Source: Oscillatoriales cyanobacterium | Lineage (GTDB): Bacteria > Cyanobacteriota > Cyanobacteriia > Cyanobacteriales > Microcoleaceae | Assembly: GCA_004294385.1 (NCBI GenBank) | Contig: REAP01000030.1 | Span: 1 to 42,005, forward strand | Direction: 5' to 3' | DNA length: 42,005 nt | In this document: in pieces, positions 39,979 through 42,005 of the stretch | Layout of the letters: each line of letters begins with the position of its first letter | Position numbering within the stretch: the first letter of the stretch is position 1 | The notes under the pieces: model-generated | What the model was told of the DNA's origin: nothing | What the model saw: only the letters and a program-made list of their open reading frames with translations | The model's database searches: none | Position numbers and translations under genes: made by a program

Positions 39979-40335
39979 ATGGTTAATAAGGTGTTAAACA
40001 AGGTAATGATCGCTGCGGGACTGTCGCTACCACTGGTGGCGCTGGCTGCATCTAGCGTTTTGGCTCAGATGGTCAAACTTTCGGTAGTTAACAACAGCGG
40101 CAAGACGATGACAGCCGTCTATATGTCTCCTCCCGATAAGAATACTTGGGGAAAAAATGAGCTAAAAGCTCCCATTGGCGATCGCGAAAAGGCAGATTTT
40201 GAGTGGGATCGAGCTGACTACGGCGGCTCAGAAGGGGGCTGTGTGTTTGATGTCAGAGCCGAATACTCTGACGGCAGATCCACAGATTTGGATGCTGTTG
40301 ACCTTTGTCAAGAGAGTGCGCTCAACTTCAGGTAA
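39979..40335 (+). CDS. Small secreted cyanobacterial protein
   Basis: 118 residues. Signal peptide NKVMIAAGLSLPLVALAASS with likely cleavage after VLA. The mature part is KLSVVNNSGKTMTAVYMSPP, DFEWDRADYGGSEGGCVFDV, and DGRSTDLDAVDLCQESALNF, with two Cys that may bond in the periplasm. This short exported module recurs in cyanobacteria, often under misleading enzyme names. Function is not known. It lies convergent to hemH. Confidence 0.75.
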   Translation: MVNKVLNKVMIAAGLSLPLVALAASSVLAQMVKLSVVNNSGKTMTAVYMSPPDKNTWGKNELKAPIGDREKADFEWDRADYGGSEGGCVFDVRAEYSDGRSTDLDAVDLCQESALNFR

Positions 40336-40390
40336 TTGATAACTGCAAAAACCTGGTTTTTTAAAGTCTGATATCGATATTGATGTTGAC

Positions 40391-40419
40391 TGTTGACTGT
40401 TAACTGTTAACAGTCAACA
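40391..40419. terminator. Hairpin from heptamer repeats between convergent genes
   Basis: GTTGACTGTTAAC (40392-40404) and GTTAACAGTCAAC (40406-40418) are perfectly inverted with a one-base centre. It is followed by ATTCCGGTACAACCGGAAAT, a second small hairpin. It may stop both the secreted protein and hemH transcripts. Confidence 0.65.
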
Positions 40420-40452
40420 TCATTCCGGTACAACCGGAAATCAATTATCGAT

Positions 40453-41616
40453 CTAAAGCAATCCGATCGCATGAAGTGGGCCTTGGCCCGCAATCAACTC
40501 GATCAATAGTGCAATAAAACCAACCATCGCCACACGGCCATTCCAGACTTCCGCCCCTGTTGTCAAACCCCACTCCCACTGCTCTTGAGGGTACATTTTC
40601 ACCTTCTTGGAAGGGCGGATCACATCAGAGAACTTAACGCTGGGAGATTCGATTGATTCGATGACTAAATCGGCTAAGGCTTCAATAAACACTGGATAAG
40701 TATTCAAGGCCGGCACTCGATAGAAGTTGTGAATCCCCGATTCTTCTGCCAATTCTCGATACTCCATGTCAATTTCTTGGAGAGTTTCGATGTGATCGGA
40801 AACAAAACTAATCGGAACTACCAACAAATCTTGGACTCCATTTGCTGCCAATTCCGTGATGGCATCTTCGGTGTAAGGCTTGAGCCATTCCACCGGGCCA
40901 ACACGACTTTGATAGGCTAGAGTATGTTGGTTCGATCGATTCAAATGCTCCATAATTAGACGAGTGCAATCTTGAATCTCGCGCTGATACGGATCTCCAG
41001 CCTCTTCTACATAGCTGGCGGGGACACCGTGGGCGCTGAAAAAGATGTGAACTCCATCGGGATTAGGAGTATTGTCTAATTCTTGGGCAATCAATTCAGA
41101 CATTGCCTGAATGTAACCGGGCTGCTGATACCAGGAAGGAATCGCAGTGTATTGAATCTCACTAAGGGCTGGATCTTTGCCCCACATTTCCTCTAGCTGT
41201 CGGAAGCTAGAACCGCTCGTACTGATGGAAAATTGAGGATACAGTGGCAGGATAGCCAATTGTTCGATGTGATCGCGTTTGATTTGGGCGATCGCCTCTT
41301 CAGTAAAAGGATGCCAGTAGCGCATCCCTACATATACTTGAGCATCTTGTCCCTTGTGCTGCAAAAGTTCTTGCAAAGCTAGGGCTTGTTCGTCTGTGAT
41401 GCGGCGCAAAGGAGAGCCGCCCCCGATTTGGCGGTAGTTTGCCTGGGATTTCTCAAAACGCAGGGACGAAATCAACCAGGCGAGTGGTTTCTGCATCCAA
41501 GGAAACGGCAGGCGAATAATTTCCGGGTCAGCGAACAAGTTGAACAGGAAAGGGCGGACATCCTCGATTTTATCGGGCCCGCCCAAGTTTAATAGCAATA
41601 CTCCTACACGGCCCAT
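40453..41616 (-). CDS. hemH: Ferrochelatase with C-terminal CAB-like helix
   Basis: 387 residues. The N-terminus [20 protein letters not shown], the [20 protein letters not shown] region, [31 protein letters not shown] (catalytic His), [15 protein letters not shown], and [20 protein letters not shown] are the family blocks. After residue ~340 there is a Pro-rich linker and a membrane helix [20 protein letters not shown], the chlorophyll a/b-binding-like motif specific to cyanobacterial and plastid FeCH-II. The enzyme inserts iron in protoporphyrin IX at the membrane. Intact. Confidence 0.97.
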   Translation of the reverse strand: MGRVGVLLLNLGGPDKIEDVRPFLFNLFADPEIIRLPFPWMQKPLAWLISSLRFEKSQANYRQIGGGSPLRRITDEQALALQELLQHKGQDAQVYVGMRYWHPFTEEAIAQIKRDHIEQLAILPLYPQFSISTSGSSFRQLEEMWGKDPALSEIQYTAIPSWYQQPGYIQAMSELIAQELDNTPNPDGVHIFFSAHGVPASYVEEAGDPYQREIQDCTRLIMEHLNRSNQHTLAYQSRVGPVEWLKPYTEDAITELAANGVQDLLVVPISFVSDHIETLQEIDMEYRELAEESGIHNFYRVPALNTYPVFIEALADLVIESIESPSVKFSDVIRPSKKVKMYPQEQWEWGLTTGAEVWNGRVAMVGFIALLIELIAGQGPLHAIGLL

Positions 41617-42005
41617 AACGATTACAGCTCTCCGATCGTTTTAGTTCTGTTATTTATTTTCACAAGATAGCTTCATGATATCTTAAGTCGATAGCAACAT
41701 ATACATAATTTTGATTTTGGCAACAATTTTTCCAGATTTGAGTTATGAGTATGAATGGTTTTAGGTGCGATCGCCCGTTTTGATACTCAGAGTCGCGATC
41801 GAACTACGCAGTTTTTTGTGCAATACTCCCAGGATGTGACAAAACGTTTATGAACAGGCAAGATGCCTGTTCCACGTTTATGAACAGGCAAGATGCCTGT
41901 TCCACAAAGAGTGAATTTTCTGGTGGAACAGGCATCTTGCCTGTTGCTGACAATAGTGCAAGATCTCAAGAGTGAATTTTCTGGTGGAACAGGCATCTTG
42001 CCTGT
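41617..42005. other. hemH 5' region, then repeats up to the window end
   Basis: 389 bases. The first ~200 hold the hemH promoter region; the rest is the partial palindromic element at 41845. No gene is visible. Confidence 0.5.
41845..42005. repeat. MITE-like element with internally duplicated halves, cut by window
   Basis: CGTTTATGAACAGGCAAGAT-type half-core is present twice in tandem (41845-41874, 41875-41904). The other half, AAGAGTGAATTTTCTGGTGG then AACAGGCATCTTGCCTGT, is present twice (41907-, 41968-), with the terminal-repeat fragment AATAGTGCAAGATCTCA in between. It runs off the window. Confidence 0.85.

Overview
The window looks like chromosome of a filamentous, probably non-heterocystous cyanobacterium (Oscillatoriales; Microcoleus, Oscillatoria or Phormidium type). 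The grounds are the very frequent HIP1-type octamer GCGATCGC, long tracts of tandem heptamers (GGGAATT, GAAGGAA, TAATGAC, ACCCAAT and others), and genes typical of cyanobacteria: ferrochelatase with a C-terminal light-harvesting-like tail, cyanobacterial-type glutamate-cysteine ligase, DUF3531, a TIGR03792-like protein and a Sll0314/Alr1548-like TPR protein. The genus is an inference. I see no insertion sequence, prophage or CRISPR array.

Positions 1-3730 are an accessory island of small toxin-antitoxin-like modules, all on the plus strand: a VapBC-type pair (first gene cut by the window edge), an antitoxin-like gene with a frameshifted PIN toxin, a lone antitoxin, a small protein overlapping a retropepsin-like aspartic protease, and a ParDE/RelBE-type pair. 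One copy of a roughly 60-bp repeat lies between each pair of consecutive modules, and a double copy closes the array.

Positions 3742-11232 hold signalling and RNA genes: a TIGR03792-like protein, a three-PAS histidine kinase, an AAA+ ATPase downstream of a KptA/Tpt1 RNA 2'-phosphotransferase, and an 807-residue PAS-kinase-receiver-GGDEF hybrid. A 790-base gene-poor gap follows, with a perfect 50-bp palindrome. Next come a 2-oxoglutarate-dependent TauD-like oxygenase with an EamA exporter (12020-14111), two peroxiredoxins, a tRNA-Met, a LysM/M23 envelope peptidase, trmL and gshA (14459-20942).

Positions 21238-26117 are accessory again. They hold an unrecognised 272-residue protein and a compact graspetide-type RiPP locus: a 73-residue acidic precursor, an intergenic hairpin and an MvdC/MvdD-like ATP-grasp ligase. 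A small HTH-containing protein diverges from the precursor across a promoter region with short direct repeats, and an Rpn-type PD-(D/E)XK protein follows. Positions 26269-41616 are mostly housekeeping: an inositol-monophosphatase/CysQ-like phosphatase, a Crp-family regulator overlapping an M61 peptidase, TerB-like and peptidoglycan-binding proteins, nnr, mnmA, rsmG, an ABC ATPase, a TPR protein, DUF3531, a small membrane protein, ychF, a small exported protein and hemH.

Gaps between genes, especially convergent ones, are filled with nested palindromic repeats. One MITE-like family keeps its terminal inverted repeat while its palindromic core differs from copy to copy (24.8, 30.5, 34.3 and 41.8 kb). 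A different repeat appears to be carried in frame inside nnr. The most interesting loci are the graspetide pair with its divergent HTH gene, the repeat-bounded toxin-antitoxin array with its protease-containing pair, the KptA-AAA+ pair, and the core-swapping palindromic elements.
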